This document shows, piece by piece, positions 26,671-35,500 of a stretch of DNA of 64,000 nt. The stretch's first letter is position 1, and every line of letters begins with the position of its first letter. The stretch comes from Acidobacteriaceae bacterium. GTDB lineage: Bacteria; Acidobacteriota; Terriglobia; Bryobacterales; Bryobacteraceae. The stretch covers positions 62,001 through 126,000 of the forward strand of contig JAFAYI010000026.1 in assembly GCA_019240475.1 (NCBI GenBank), written 5' to 3'. The position numbers and the translations under genes are program-made. The notes under the pieces are model-generated. The model ran no database searches and had not been told where the DNA came from. It saw only the letters and a list, made by a program, of their open reading frames with translations.

Positions 26671-26704
26671 GCGGGGCGGAAACAGCGGCAGTCACTGACC
26701 CCGC
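26671..26704 (-). other. Hairpin between precursor peptide 2 and its enzyme gene
   Basis: In the transcript GCGGGG (26704-26699) can pair with CCCCGC (26676-26671), with a small inner CAGT/ACTG stem. No T-run follows. Its position inside the 96-nt spacer matches the hairpin of cassette 1 although the flanking sequence differs, which suggests a conserved RNA function such as partial termination or 3'-end protection. Confidence 0.45.
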
Positions 26705-26712
26705 TCGCACAA

Positions 26713-26844
26713 TTACTCTTCGTGGACGTGAGTGTGATCGCTTCCGTGGTCGTGATCGTGGTCACCCTCTTCCGAGGTAAGATTGGCCGGCGCTATGGGT
26801 CCAAATGTCTCTTCCAGTGCTTTTAAATCCAAATCTTCAATCAC
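26713..26844 (-). CDS. RiPP precursor peptide 2 with His/Asp-rich core
   Basis: 43 residues from GTG 26844, which has GGAG six nt upstream. The longer frame reaching back to 26916 would run through the promoter and is rejected. The leader reads (V/M)IEDLDLKALEETFGP and the C-terminus EEGDHDHDHGSDHTHVHEE. It aligns with peptide 1 through the leader and up to GDHDHDH, then diverges, keeping His residues. Peptides with constant leaders and variable cores are typical RiPP precursors. The neighbouring HExxH enzyme, C58 protease and ABC exporter fit modification, leader removal and export. The mature product is unknown. Confidence 0.8.
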   Translation of the reverse strand: MIEDLDLKALEETFGPIAPANLTSEEGDHDHDHGSDHTHVHEE

Positions 26845-26896
26845 GTGATTCTCCGTTTGGCCTAAGATAATATAGCTGCAATTCACAGCATATATA

Positions 26897-26939
26897 AGAA
26901 TAAGCTGCGGCAACACTATTTAGCATTGACATTTATCAT
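26897..26939 (-). promoter_or_regulatory. Promoter of precursor peptide 2 with Crp/Fnr-type box
   Basis: TTGACATTTATCAT lies at 26926-26939 (plus-strand reading; near-palindromic TTGA-N6-TCA). On the minus strand a -10 element TATTCT (26902-26897) is centred 33 bp downstream of the box centre, the same layout as at peptide 1. The box ends 21 bp after the stop of the C58 protease gene, so peptide 2 has its own promoter. It would give a roughly 46-nt leader before GTG 26844. Confidence 0.6.
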
Positions 26940-26960
26940 GTTCCAATTAGAGTAATAAGA

Positions 26961-27842
26961 TTAGATTGCTGATATCGAACGGCCGAATTCCTGAATTCCG
27001 CCGCATTTCGGCGACCAATCTGTTAATGTCCAAATCCTGTTGCGGATCGCTGCACTCTTCTGCTCTGCTTTAGAGGAGAAGGCGCCACCGAAGCAAAAGA
27101 TGCGAATGGGATCGGAATTCGGGGCTCCTCTCAAAAGCAATTGCTCCCAGCGAGCAATCTTGCAGTACTCACGGAACCATTCAGCGAACAAGTCAACCGA
27201 AGAAAAACTCCACTCACCCCAGTTGGGGTCATAGTAGCGGCATGACCCGGCAGACTCAAGAACAAATCCACTGCGGTGTCCGGAATCACCGTTTGCCCGC
27301 CCTCTGTGCCGATATCGAGTCAGCAGCAATCGCAATCCCGGAAGTCCAGGCTCGATCAGCGCATCAATGACGGCCTGGTCAAAGCGGTCGAACGTAGAGC
27401 GGCGACAAATCGGGGCGTAGTGTTGCAGCACCAAATCCAGCTCTAGCGCATCAGCGACGCCGAACAGTTGCTGAAGAGAATAGATCGCTTCCAAGCGCTC
27501 TTCGCCATACTTGAACCTGAACAAGTCAATCGTAGAAGCATCGCAGAGATCCTGAGAATCAAGCGGCTTCAATGTATAGATGCTTCGAATCTGACACAGT
27601 AAGATGTCGCGAAGCAGAGATGGTGTTGCGTGTTGAATTTGGCAGATTGCGTCGTGTCCCTTTTGCAATTCCCGCCACCAGACTTGTACCAAACCGGCGC
27701 AGAGGCCGGTCCGTAATCTTAGTCCAAATGTCTCGCGCAGCAGTCTCTGACTTAGAAAATACGCCCGCGTCACTGGATGCCGCCTATTCATCTCTTCAAT
27801 CGCTACTTGCTTTCTTGATGGCTGATAAGTGGAGAGGCCCAT
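26961..27842 (-). CDS. YopT/C58-like cysteine protease, probable RiPP maturation protease
   Basis: 293 residues. The catalytic Cys lies in RTGLCAGLVQVWWRELQKG (C48). The His is in DSGHRSGFVLESAG (H189) and the Asp in CRYYDPNWGEWSFSSVDLF (D205). Order, spacing and the Y-D-P-N-x-G-E-x-x-F block match the YopT/AvrPphB (C58) papain-fold peptidases. C58-like proteins occur in toxins and also in some peptide-modification loci. Here the gene starts 8 nt after the ABC exporter, and neither the exporter nor any other protein has a C39 peptidase domain, so it may cut the leader. ATG 27791 is an alternative start. Confidence 0.65.
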   Translation of the reverse strand: MGLSTYQPSRKQVAIEEMNRRHPVTRAYFLSQRLLRETFGLRLRTGLCAGLVQVWWRELQKGHDAICQIQHATPSLLRDILLCQIRSIYTLKPLDSQDLCDASTIDLFRFKYGEERLEAIYSLQQLFGVADALELDLVLQHYAPICRRSTFDRFDQAVIDALIEPGLPGLRLLLTRYRHRGRANGDSGHRSGFVLESAGSCRYYDPNWGEWSFSSVDLFAEWFREYCKIARWEQLLLRGAPNSDPIRIFCFGGAFSSKAEQKSAAIRNRIWTLTDWSPKCGGIQEFGRSISAI

Positions 27843-27850
27843 AACAGCAG

Positions 27851-29713
27851 TCAGCCCATCCTTCTCTGAAAGGCGCCGGCCACGGCAAAGTCGTCTCGAA
27901 AGCCCGCGGCTTGTAATTCAAACAGCTCAGCGTAGCGGCCGCCCAACCGGACTAAGTACTCGTGCGTGCCCTGTTCGGTGATTTCGCCCCCCTCAAGCAC
28001 GACGATTTTGTCCGCCATCCGTACAGTCGAGAAGCGATGTGAGATCAGCACAGCCATGCGGCCTGCCATTAGCTGTGACAACCGGAGAAAGATGTCGTGT
28101 TCCGCGCGAGCGTCCAGGCTGGCGGTCGGCTCATCGAGTATTAAAAGCTCTGCGTCTCTTGCGTACGCGCGTGCAAGCGCAATTTTCTGCCACTCTCCCC
28201 CGGAAAGATCGACGCCGCCTTCAAAGCGGCGCCCCAGAACCTGATCGAGCCCCGACGGGAATTTATCGATCAGTTTCTGCGCTCCGCTTTTTTGAGCAGC
28301 CGCGCGCAGGCGCCGATGATCATCAAGCGCGGTGAGATCTCCAAATCCTATGTTTTCGCGGACCGGCAAATCGTAGCGAGCAAAATCTTGAAAGATGATA
28401 CTGATCTTGTGGCGTAGTTCTGAAACATCGTACTTACGCAGATCGATCCCGTCCAGGAGAACTTGACCGTAGGATGGGTCGTAAAGCCGAGCGAGCAGCT
28501 TCACGACGGTGGTTTTGCCAGCGCCGTTCTCCCCAACCAGTGCAACTCTCTCGGACGGATCGATGCGCAAATTGACGTTTCGAACGACAAAGTGCTCCGA
28601 TCCCGGATAAGCGAAGCTGACATTCCGAAACTCAAAGCCCGCACGGATCGGGCGCGGAGCCGGAATCGCGTCCGGCAATGACCGAATAGTTGGCTGCAGC
28701 TTGAAAAACTCGAATAGGTCGGTCAACATCACTGCTTGGTCGGTGATTTCAGCAAAATTGGTGAAGATCTTTTCACAGCTGGTTCGCGATCGTGCGAACG
28801 AGCCGGTTAAGAACGTAAATGTGCCGATTGAGATACCGCCAACCAATACCTTGCCTAATACCAAAGCATAGCCACCGTAGTAACCTAAGGCGGAAAGCAA
28901 ACCCAGCGCTCCACCCGAGCGGGCGCGCTTAACGGCAACGGATTTGTTCTCCCGGTAAATACGTTCAGATGCAATGCCGTATTTGTGGGACAAATGCGAG
29001 CCTAATTCGAAGCTTCTTACTTCCTTCGCGCTTTCCGCGCAAGTTCCGAGCAAGCAGAGGTATTCCAACTCCCGTCTCTGCGGTGTGGCCCGATAAAAGA
29101 CCGAGTAAGCCAGCCGTGTGAAATGGGCCTCGCCCAGAAATGCGGGTATGGTCGACACTGTCACGAGAAGCAATAACCACGGCGAAAACATACAGAGGCC
29201 GATGGACAAAATGACAAGCGTCGCAATTTCCTGGGCGACGTTTAAAACGGAAACCAACAATGACATCCTGCGGTTCGCCTGCGTTCGGATGCGCTCAAGC
29301 CGGTCGTAAAAAACCGGATCTTCAAAGGCGGACAGATCAAGTACCGCCGCGTGGGCCATCAGCTTGACCGTGATGTGATTACTGAACCGATCGCCAAGAA
29401 GGCTTTCTACAAGATTGTTGGCGCGCGCCAAAATATCATTCAGTAATGCAAAGGATAGCTCGATAAGTAAGAGCCGCCATACCCGATGGAGATCGCCGTG
29501 GTGGCGATTATGCGCCACGATCGCATCCAAAATCAATTTTGGAAGCCACAGCAAGGCGAATGGAAGAATTGCGCGAACGACTCGCAACAGTATCGTTCCC
29601 ATCACGAGGGGAGGGCTGGTCGCCCACAGCAAGGAGAACAGCGGGCCTAAGTTGCCGAGAGACGCAATCCTGGCTCGCCAGCTCAGGTTCGATGTGTTAC
29701 TACCGCGCGGCAT
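27851..29713 (-). CDS. ABC exporter, fused permease and ATPase
   Basis: 620 residues with an N-terminal six-helix membrane domain (about 40-320) and a C-terminal ATPase. Walker A is VALVGENGAGKTTVVKLLAR, the signature is VDLSGGEWQKIALARAYARD, and Walker B is ELLILDEPTASLD, followed by the SHRFSTVRMADKIVVL switch region. No C39 peptidase or cyclic-nucleotide domain is present. It is a half transporter that should act as a homodimer. The start overlaps the Crp/Fnr gene by 14 nt and the C58 protease follows after 8 nt. Export of the modified peptide is the likely role. Confidence 0.9.
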   Translation of the reverse strand: MPRGSNTSNLSWRARIASLGNLGPLFSLLWATSPPLVMGTILLRVVRAILPFALLWLPKLILDAIVAHNRHHGDLHRVWRLLLIELSFALLNDILARANNLVESLLGDRFSNHITVKLMAHAAVLDLSAFEDPVFYDRLERIRTQANRRMSLLVSVLNVAQEIATLVILSIGLCMFSPWLLLLVTVSTIPAFLGEAHFTRLAYSVFYRATPQRRELEYLCLLGTCAESAKEVRSFELGSHLSHKYGIASERIYRENKSVAVKRARSGGALGLLSALGYYGGYALVLGKVLVGGISIGTFTFLTGSFARSRTSCEKIFTNFAEITDQAVMLTDLFEFFKLQPTIRSLPDAIPAPRPIRAGFEFRNVSFAYPGSEHFVVRNVNLRIDPSERVALVGENGAGKTTVVKLLARLYDPSYGQVLLDGIDLRKYDVSELRHKISIIFQDFARYDLPVRENIGFGDLTALDDHRRLRAAAQKSGAQKLIDKFPSGLDQVLGRRFEGGVDLSGGEWQKIALARAYARDAELLILDEPTASLDARAEHDIFLRLSQLMAGRMAVLISHRFSTVRMADKIVVLEGGEITEQGTHEYLVRLGGRYAELFELQAAGFRDDFAVAGAFQRRMG

Positions 29714-30398
29714 TGGCGCTCGCTTTTGGCTTGGAGTCTGCCGAGACCTGTTTTTCCTGAAGGACGATTCGGCCCTTATCTCGCCGCAACAATCCCTCCC
29801 GTTGCATCGCGCGCAGGAGCCGGCTCAGATGCTCGGGAGTAACCGCCAGCAGCTTAGCAATCTCGTGCTTCTTCAGCAAGGCCGCGGGATGTGAGCAGTT
29901 GCCTGATTCCGCCGAGCCGTTGGCGCCGGCCGACATCCGCTGTTGCAATAACTCCAGCAGGCGCTTCCTGGTGTTCAACGATCCTGCTTCCATCATGGCG
30001 CCGGTCTGTTGTGTGTATTCGGCCGCTATCGCGCAGCTTATATGATAGGCCAGCTCAGGGTTGTTTTTCAGCGAATGTCGCAGATCGTTGGCCGACACTT
30101 GCCGAACCACAACCTCGGTGAGGGTAGTTGCGGTAACTAATGATGGCGCATTCAAAATAGCGCCGGCGGCTCCAATGATGCAGGGCGCCGGGCGCAGGCT
30201 CAGAATCGATTCCCGGCCGTATGGATCTAAAAAGGAGAGCTTAATGGTTCCTCGAGTCACAACCCAGACGCGTTCGATCGGGAATCCTTGCCGCACTAGG
30301 CGAACCGCAGGTCCATAAGACCGCTCCGGCGAGGAGTGGTAAACCGACAGTTCCTGCTCGAGCGCAAGAACCGCTGAGGGGATTGCCTGTGAACTCAT
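29700..30398 (-). CDS. Crp/Fnr family transcriptional regulator
   Basis: 232 residues from ATG 30398 (AGGAT about 10 nt upstream; an earlier TTG start at 30419 is less likely). The N-terminal cNMP-type beta-roll reads LVRQGFPIERVWVVTRGTIK and LSFLDPYGRESILSLRPAP. The C-terminal winged helix has the recognition helix VTPEHLSRLLRAMQREGLL. Its E-x-x-S-R matches Fnr-type proteins that read TTGA half sites. No N-terminal cysteine cluster is seen, so it should not carry an Fnr iron-sulfur sensor. It heads the exporter/protease operon. TTGA-N6-TCA boxes lie upstream of both precursor genes and, weaker, of this gene. Confidence 0.88.
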   Translation of the reverse strand: MSSQAIPSAVLALEQELSVYHSSPERSYGPAVRLVRQGFPIERVWVVTRGTIKLSFLDPYGRESILSLRPAPCIIGAAGAILNAPSLVTATTLTEVVVRQVSANDLRHSLKNNPELAYHISCAIAAEYTQQTGAMMEAGSLNTRKRLLELLQQRMSAGANGSAESGNCSHPAALLKKHEIAKLLAVTPEHLSRLLRAMQREGLLRRDKGRIVLQEKQVSADSKPKASANAAR

Positions 30399-30449
30399 TG
30401 CCGTTCTATCCTCACGCAAAATCCAGTTGGCGCTTTCCGGGTACAGCGA

Positions 30450-30463
30450 GTGAACATAATCAA
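30450..30463 (-). promoter_or_regulatory. Weak Crp/Fnr-type box upstream of the regulator gene
   Basis: The minus strand reads TTGATTATGTTCAC, i.e. TTGA-N6-TCA, like the two boxes at the peptide promoters. It is centred 58 bp upstream of ATG 30398. No good -10 sits at the class II distance, so this is a candidate autoregulatory site only. Confidence 0.3.
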
Positions 30464-30496
30464 ATCAGTTGCTCATTGGCCAACATCGATTTTCAG

Positions 30497-32596
30497 TCAA
30501 GAGACGACCACAATAGGCGCCTGCCAAAATGCCGCTTTTCTGCTATCTGGATCGAGAACGGTTATTTGACAGTTGTATTCGCCACGCGGGAGATCGCCGA
30601 GCGCGATGTTAAACGATATGGGCATGGTCTTCAGCCGGTTGTTCATCGCGTTCGTAATCCTCACTGGGTTTGTTTCCAAGACTTTGGTTGAGCCGCGGTA
30701 CAGAGTGACGAATGCCAGTAAAGGCTGCGGAGCCGCGGCGTTGTGCTCATACGCTTGTAAATAGACATACATGTCACGACCGCTACGGAACACACGCGTA
30801 ACACTCGGAATCAATTTCTGGCCATCCTGCTCGAGCGGGTTGGCCTCTTCTACGGCCTTGTTTTCTTTCACGCTGTAAAGCGCATCTTGCAAAGCGACTC
30901 GTTGACTACTCAAGACGACAGAGCTGATTGCAATCCGTTGTACTTCCTTGTTCAAGTCCGGAATCACAAATGTAGTTTGGAAGGTGCCGATCCTGCCGGT
31001 TTGATCGTCTCGAGCAAGAAACTTGATTGTGTACTTGCCTGGGAGCAATGTAAACGCCGTTTCATATTCGATCGGACGTTTTGCGAGTTCGGCCGATGTC
31101 GTGCCGGTTAACCTGGCGCTCACCTTGTCTCGAACGTTTGTGATCGTCGTACCGTACTCATCTTTGACTTCACCGATGAAATCGATGAGCGTATGCTCCG
31201 CGCCGTGACTTTTCGCGAGCACCAGCTCACGTCCAGGGATCTTCGCAACAACCGGAACAAAGTATTCGGCTCTGTTTAGCTGGAAGTAATCTATCTCCAT
31301 TGCGATTGTGAGTTCTGTGATCGGGTCGCCTAACATCAGGGCGTCTTCAAGCTGACGTTCCTTATCGGCCCCATTGAATCTGTCAAACTGCTTGGCGCCA
31401 TAGTACCCTTGGCGGTAATCGAGAGTTGTGGAAACACCAGATTTATTCAGCGCAATCTTGATACGCCGGAACTTACCATCCGGAGCAGTGTTGCTGGTGT
31501 AGAAGCCAATTACGTAGTAGCTGGAGACCGCATCCCTGGCCTGAACAATTCCCAGTGCTAGGTCATTGTTGTCTAACAGCGTCTTACCTCCGGTGTCGGA
31601 AGCAAGTGCATACAAAGTGTCTTGGGATTGCTGGAAGTTGGTTGTCACGGCGAGTGCGGAAGCACCGGAATACATGGCGACGCCTCCCGCCGAGCCTTGG
31701 CTGGCGTCCCCAAGAGGCGCTTGAGCCACAAGGCCCCGGGCGTCAATGGGCCAGAATGTCACTCCAGATCGAAGCGCAGCATTGATTGTCGCGTGAAGCT
31801 GAGCTTGATTGTTAAGCCTGTTCAGCCGCATGCCGCTGGCGAAGTAAATGAGCGATTTCTTTTCACTAAGCTGGCCCAACATAGTGGCGGCGGTCTGAAG
31901 CGCGGATAATTGGCGGTCTGCGTTGAAAATGTTGAATTCGGTGTCATCCTGGCCAAAGGCGGCTCCCGTATCGGCGCTACTTGCATCACTTACATCTTCC
32001 TCGAAACCTTGGCCTTCTCCGACAATCATGGTTTCCAAAATGCTAAGAAGCCGACCGCGGTCATTTGTGAAGTCCTGTAACACGTCGACCGCGCCGCCGG
32101 AATAGCGCATAATTGCAATAAGATCTGTCGCCGTCATTTGAGCGCCAACAAACTTCTTAGCAGCAGCCAAAGCTCGAAGCTGATCGATCGCCGGCATCGC
32201 GGTCATGTCGAAATACAGAGCAAGCAGGCGATGGTCCTTGTAGCGGTGAGCGTCGGGCCTATCCGGCGTGATGCGAACGTGAGATAGCTTGTCGTAAACA
32301 TGAATATCCGCCGGTTTTGACAGCTCCGCCGGCAACTCCGGTGCGGTTGGCAGCGTTTGGTATTCGAAGAAACGGATACTCTGCGGCGCGCCGTTCTCGG
32401 TGACAGCGAAGTCTTTCGCCGTCAAACCGGATACGGGCTTTCCATCCTTGCTGGTGACGGTAACGGTTTCGATGACTAACTGAGCACCTGTGGTGAAAGT
32501 AATTGAGCCGCCATTGAGCGGTGCGTTCTGCCCCACTTGTTGACCGTGCACGGATAGCACAAAGAGTGGCAGAAGGATACGGCCGGTTATTCGCAT
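30497..32596 (-). CDS. Exported acidobacterial VWFA-related protein
   Basis: 699 residues. A signal peptide (MRITGRILLPLFVLSVHGQQ) precedes VIETVTVTSKDGKPVSGLTA / KDFAVTENGAPQSIRFFEYQ, the opening of TIGR03436-type VWFA proteins. A von Willebrand A fold follows: LLALYFDMTAMP, with a degenerate metal site in place of DxSxS, then KSLIYFASGMRLNRL and FWPIDARGLVAQAPLG. The C-terminal half is beta-rich. The family is characteristic of Acidobacteria and of unknown function. The start is 1 nt after the stop of the TonB receptor gene, so they form one operon. Confidence 0.85.
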   Translation of the reverse strand: MRITGRILLPLFVLSVHGQQVGQNAPLNGGSITFTTGAQLVIETVTVTSKDGKPVSGLTAKDFAVTENGAPQSIRFFEYQTLPTAPELPAELSKPADIHVYDKLSHVRITPDRPDAHRYKDHRLLALYFDMTAMPAIDQLRALAAAKKFVGAQMTATDLIAIMRYSGGAVDVLQDFTNDRGRLLSILETMIVGEGQGFEEDVSDASSADTGAAFGQDDTEFNIFNADRQLSALQTAATMLGQLSEKKSLIYFASGMRLNRLNNQAQLHATINAALRSGVTFWPIDARGLVAQAPLGDASQGSAGGVAMYSGASALAVTTNFQQSQDTLYALASDTGGKTLLDNNDLALGIVQARDAVSSYYVIGFYTSNTAPDGKFRRIKIALNKSGVSTTLDYRQGYYGAKQFDRFNGADKERQLEDALMLGDPITELTIAMEIDYFQLNRAEYFVPVVAKIPGRELVLAKSHGAEHTLIDFIGEVKDEYGTTITNVRDKVSARLTGTTSAELAKRPIEYETAFTLLPGKYTIKFLARDDQTGRIGTFQTTFVIPDLNKEVQRIAISSVVLSSQRVALQDALYSVKENKAVEEANPLEQDGQKLIPSVTRVFRSGRDMYVYLQAYEHNAAAPQPLLAFVTLYRGSTKVLETNPVRITNAMNNRLKTMPISFNIALGDLPRGEYNCQITVLDPDSRKAAFWQAPIVVVS

Positions 32597-32597
32597 G

Positions 32598-35500
32598 CTA
32601 GAATCTCAAGCGCAAGCTGGTTTGTAGAGATCGCATTGGATTCACACTGGCCGGCAAACCGAATTGTGCGTTGTTGATGATCGTGTCCCAAGCTGTGAAG
32701 TTGACGCGATTGAGCGCATTGGTTGAATCAACACGCAAATCTAAGTTCAGCTTCTCAGTCACATGAAAGGTCCGGCCCATGGAAGCATTCAACGTGAACT
32801 GGTCGGGACCTTCGATTGTGTTACGGCCGGCATTTCCCCACTGGCTCGTCAGGGGAGCAGTGTAAGCCGCTGGATTCAGAGTCAAGCCCGGAGGAGCCGA
32901 GTAAAGGCGAGCGCCCGTATAATCCGGTCGAATGGTTCCTGTGATGCCTGTACCGGGAACAATTTCCATGTAAATAGGAGTTTCGGGTAAGCCGCTGCCG
33001 GCCGTGATCTGAAGCTGAAATGTCCATTCTTTCAGGAGTGAGCCGCGCCAGCCGCTGAGCAGAGTCCCGCCGCGCACTCCCATGCCGCTGGAGTATTGAA
33101 GAAGGGCCGTCAGCAAGTGTCGTTGGTCAAACGAGGAGAGACTTCTCTCGGCGCTCAAATTAAGCCAGTTTTGGGCGATTATCGGGTTGCCCTGCGATGT
33201 TGCCGGCGAGGGAGGAACGGGGGGATTGAAAGAGTTAGTGGAGGATGGCGATAGATTTCGAGTGGGACTGCCAAGCGAGGCGTCATCGTCGATCGACTTA
33301 GAAAAGGTGTAGAGAGCTATCGCGCTAAAACCGTCGTGTAACCTGCGACGGATTTGCAGCTGACCTGCTTCGCGAGTCGAATTTCCATTTGAGGTGACAT
33401 AGGTAAAACCGGTCGGACAGGCAGGACAGGGATTAATTGCCCCCACCGGTTCCGTATTCGGCAGAAATTCCTGAACGCCACGCGTTCCTTTGACGCCCTC
33501 ATAAGTGGCTGTCATCTGAAGGGAAGCTGGCAGGTCTGTCTGATCGGACACTCGCCAGATTTGCGCATACCCAACACGAAAATTCGGATCGACCCCGAAC
33601 GTCTCGGGCGTGATAGAGGGCGATAGATTGAAGCCGTTGGCCAGTGTGAGCGGGTCCACCGGGCTATTTTGGACGCTCAAACTCTTCGAGAGCGGCTCCT
33701 GCTGAGCCATTTGCAGCGCAAGGGTTTGATAAACGGATGTGTCGCGATATACGCCGTAGCCCGCGCGAACAATCATGGACGAGGCTGACAAAGGACGCCA
33801 GGAAACACCCACCCGGGGCTCAATGCCGTCTTTGTCGGGCCGGATCAGAGAATCGGGAAAGTGCTGGCCCGTTAGAGAGCCGAACGGATCGCTAGCAAGA
33901 ACCGGCGCGACCCGTGAGAACGATGGCGCAACGTCTAAGTTAATCAGTCGGCCATACCGTTCCGTAATCGGAGCGCCGTATTCCCATCGTGCGCCGATGT
34001 TAAAACTAACGTCGGGACTCGGCCGCCAATCGTCGATGATATAGCCGTCGTATACGGATTCGCGAAAGTACTTATCCGCATTACCAAAGGCGATCGTGCT
34101 GGTGTCGGGCACCCCGAGGAGGAAGTCCGCGAAGTCGGAGCCGGTCAATGCACCGGTGAAGGTGAATGTGCCTCTTGGATTTTCTTGGGAAAGATAGTTG
34201 AACTCCTGCCTTCTAAAATCGCCGCCGACTGTGTAGTTGTGGCGTCCTCGATTGTAGATGAAAGCGTCGGAAATTGCGCTCGTCTGATTGCGATCGAAGG
34301 AAGGGGAGGCGTCAGTAAGTTGTGTTATGCCGCTCGAAAACGTGAGCGTGGGCGGTCCCCAGTTCGGGGGAGACTGATCGTTGCCTTGAATTCCCGCAAG
34401 GCCTGAGACATTCTCCCGGTCGTCGAAGTAGGGCGTTATGCGAACCGCCAGCCGGCTGAATTGATAACCGACATTATTCAATCCGCTTGGACCGACACGG
34501 TGAGACCACATGACATTACTCGCAAGCCCAAGCGAGTCGGTAGTATCGAGAAAGTTGAAAATATTGTCCGAGTCTTGCCGCGTGTTCTGAAACGCCACGC
34601 CACCAAAGAGTTGATCCCGGCGCCCAAACGATTTGCTCAGCCGCGCTTGAAGAGCATCCTGGTTAGTCGCTCCGATAACTGGAACCTGGTAGTTATAGCT
34701 GCTGCTCCCGCTGAAATTCGGGAGCGGATACAAGTTCAGCAGAGCCAGTGCTGGCGGGCTGAGTCGACTAGTTGGGATCTTACTGCCCGCGAACGGAGCA
34801 TTCGTATCTGGATCAAGGAAGCTCGTCTCAAGTTGACCGCTTCGCTGTGCCGCGGTAGGCATCAGGCCCGTATCGGTGCCCGCGTTCCTATTTCGCGTCC
34901 ATTGATAGCCGACAAAAAAGGTTGGACCATTTTCCAGTAAGTGCGGGATTTTCAGGCGACCGCCCAGGGTGGCGACACTCGTAAAGTGATCGTAAGCCGG
35001 TTTGGGGGTGTCTTGTCCGGTAAGCGAGAAAGAACGGGCGTCCCAAAGTGAGTTGTCGACGATCATGCCCAGGCTGCCATTGAGGAGATTTTTGCTGCCA
35101 GTGCGATTGTTACCGAAGGCGGCCGCCTGAGAAAAAGCAGAAGCCGCCCCGTTATTACTACTGCCATTGATCAGGAAACCATCCGAGAGCGTGTCGCTCG
35201 ACGTGTCCTCCTGCGTTTGGGCGGTGCTTGTCTTGCTACTTGCTTCTTGATCGTTTTGCTGCTCGATCGAGGGAGTTGTCGCCTGCGCTTCAGGACCGGG
35301 AGTTAGAAGGCGAGGAGTTCCCGACGGCGCCGCGATTGGCGCTGCCGTCACCGAGTTTATCTGGTCGGTTCGCAGGAGTTTTAACTCCAGATCGATCGGC
35401 GGAGTGTTCTGCGGGATCGAAATCTCTTGTCGCACCGGTTCGAAGCAGAGCATGTCGACCTCGATCGTCCACTGCCCGTCAGGCAAGCCGGAGAACGAAT

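Noticed and set aside
26713..26916. 67-residue version of precursor peptide 2
   Set aside because: The first 24 residues would be encoded by the promoter and untranslated leader; homology to peptide 1 and the ribosome-binding site support GTG 26844.
29700..30419. Crp/Fnr regulator as an oxygen-sensing Fnr
   Set aside because: No N-terminal cysteine cluster; only the DNA-reading helix is Fnr-like.
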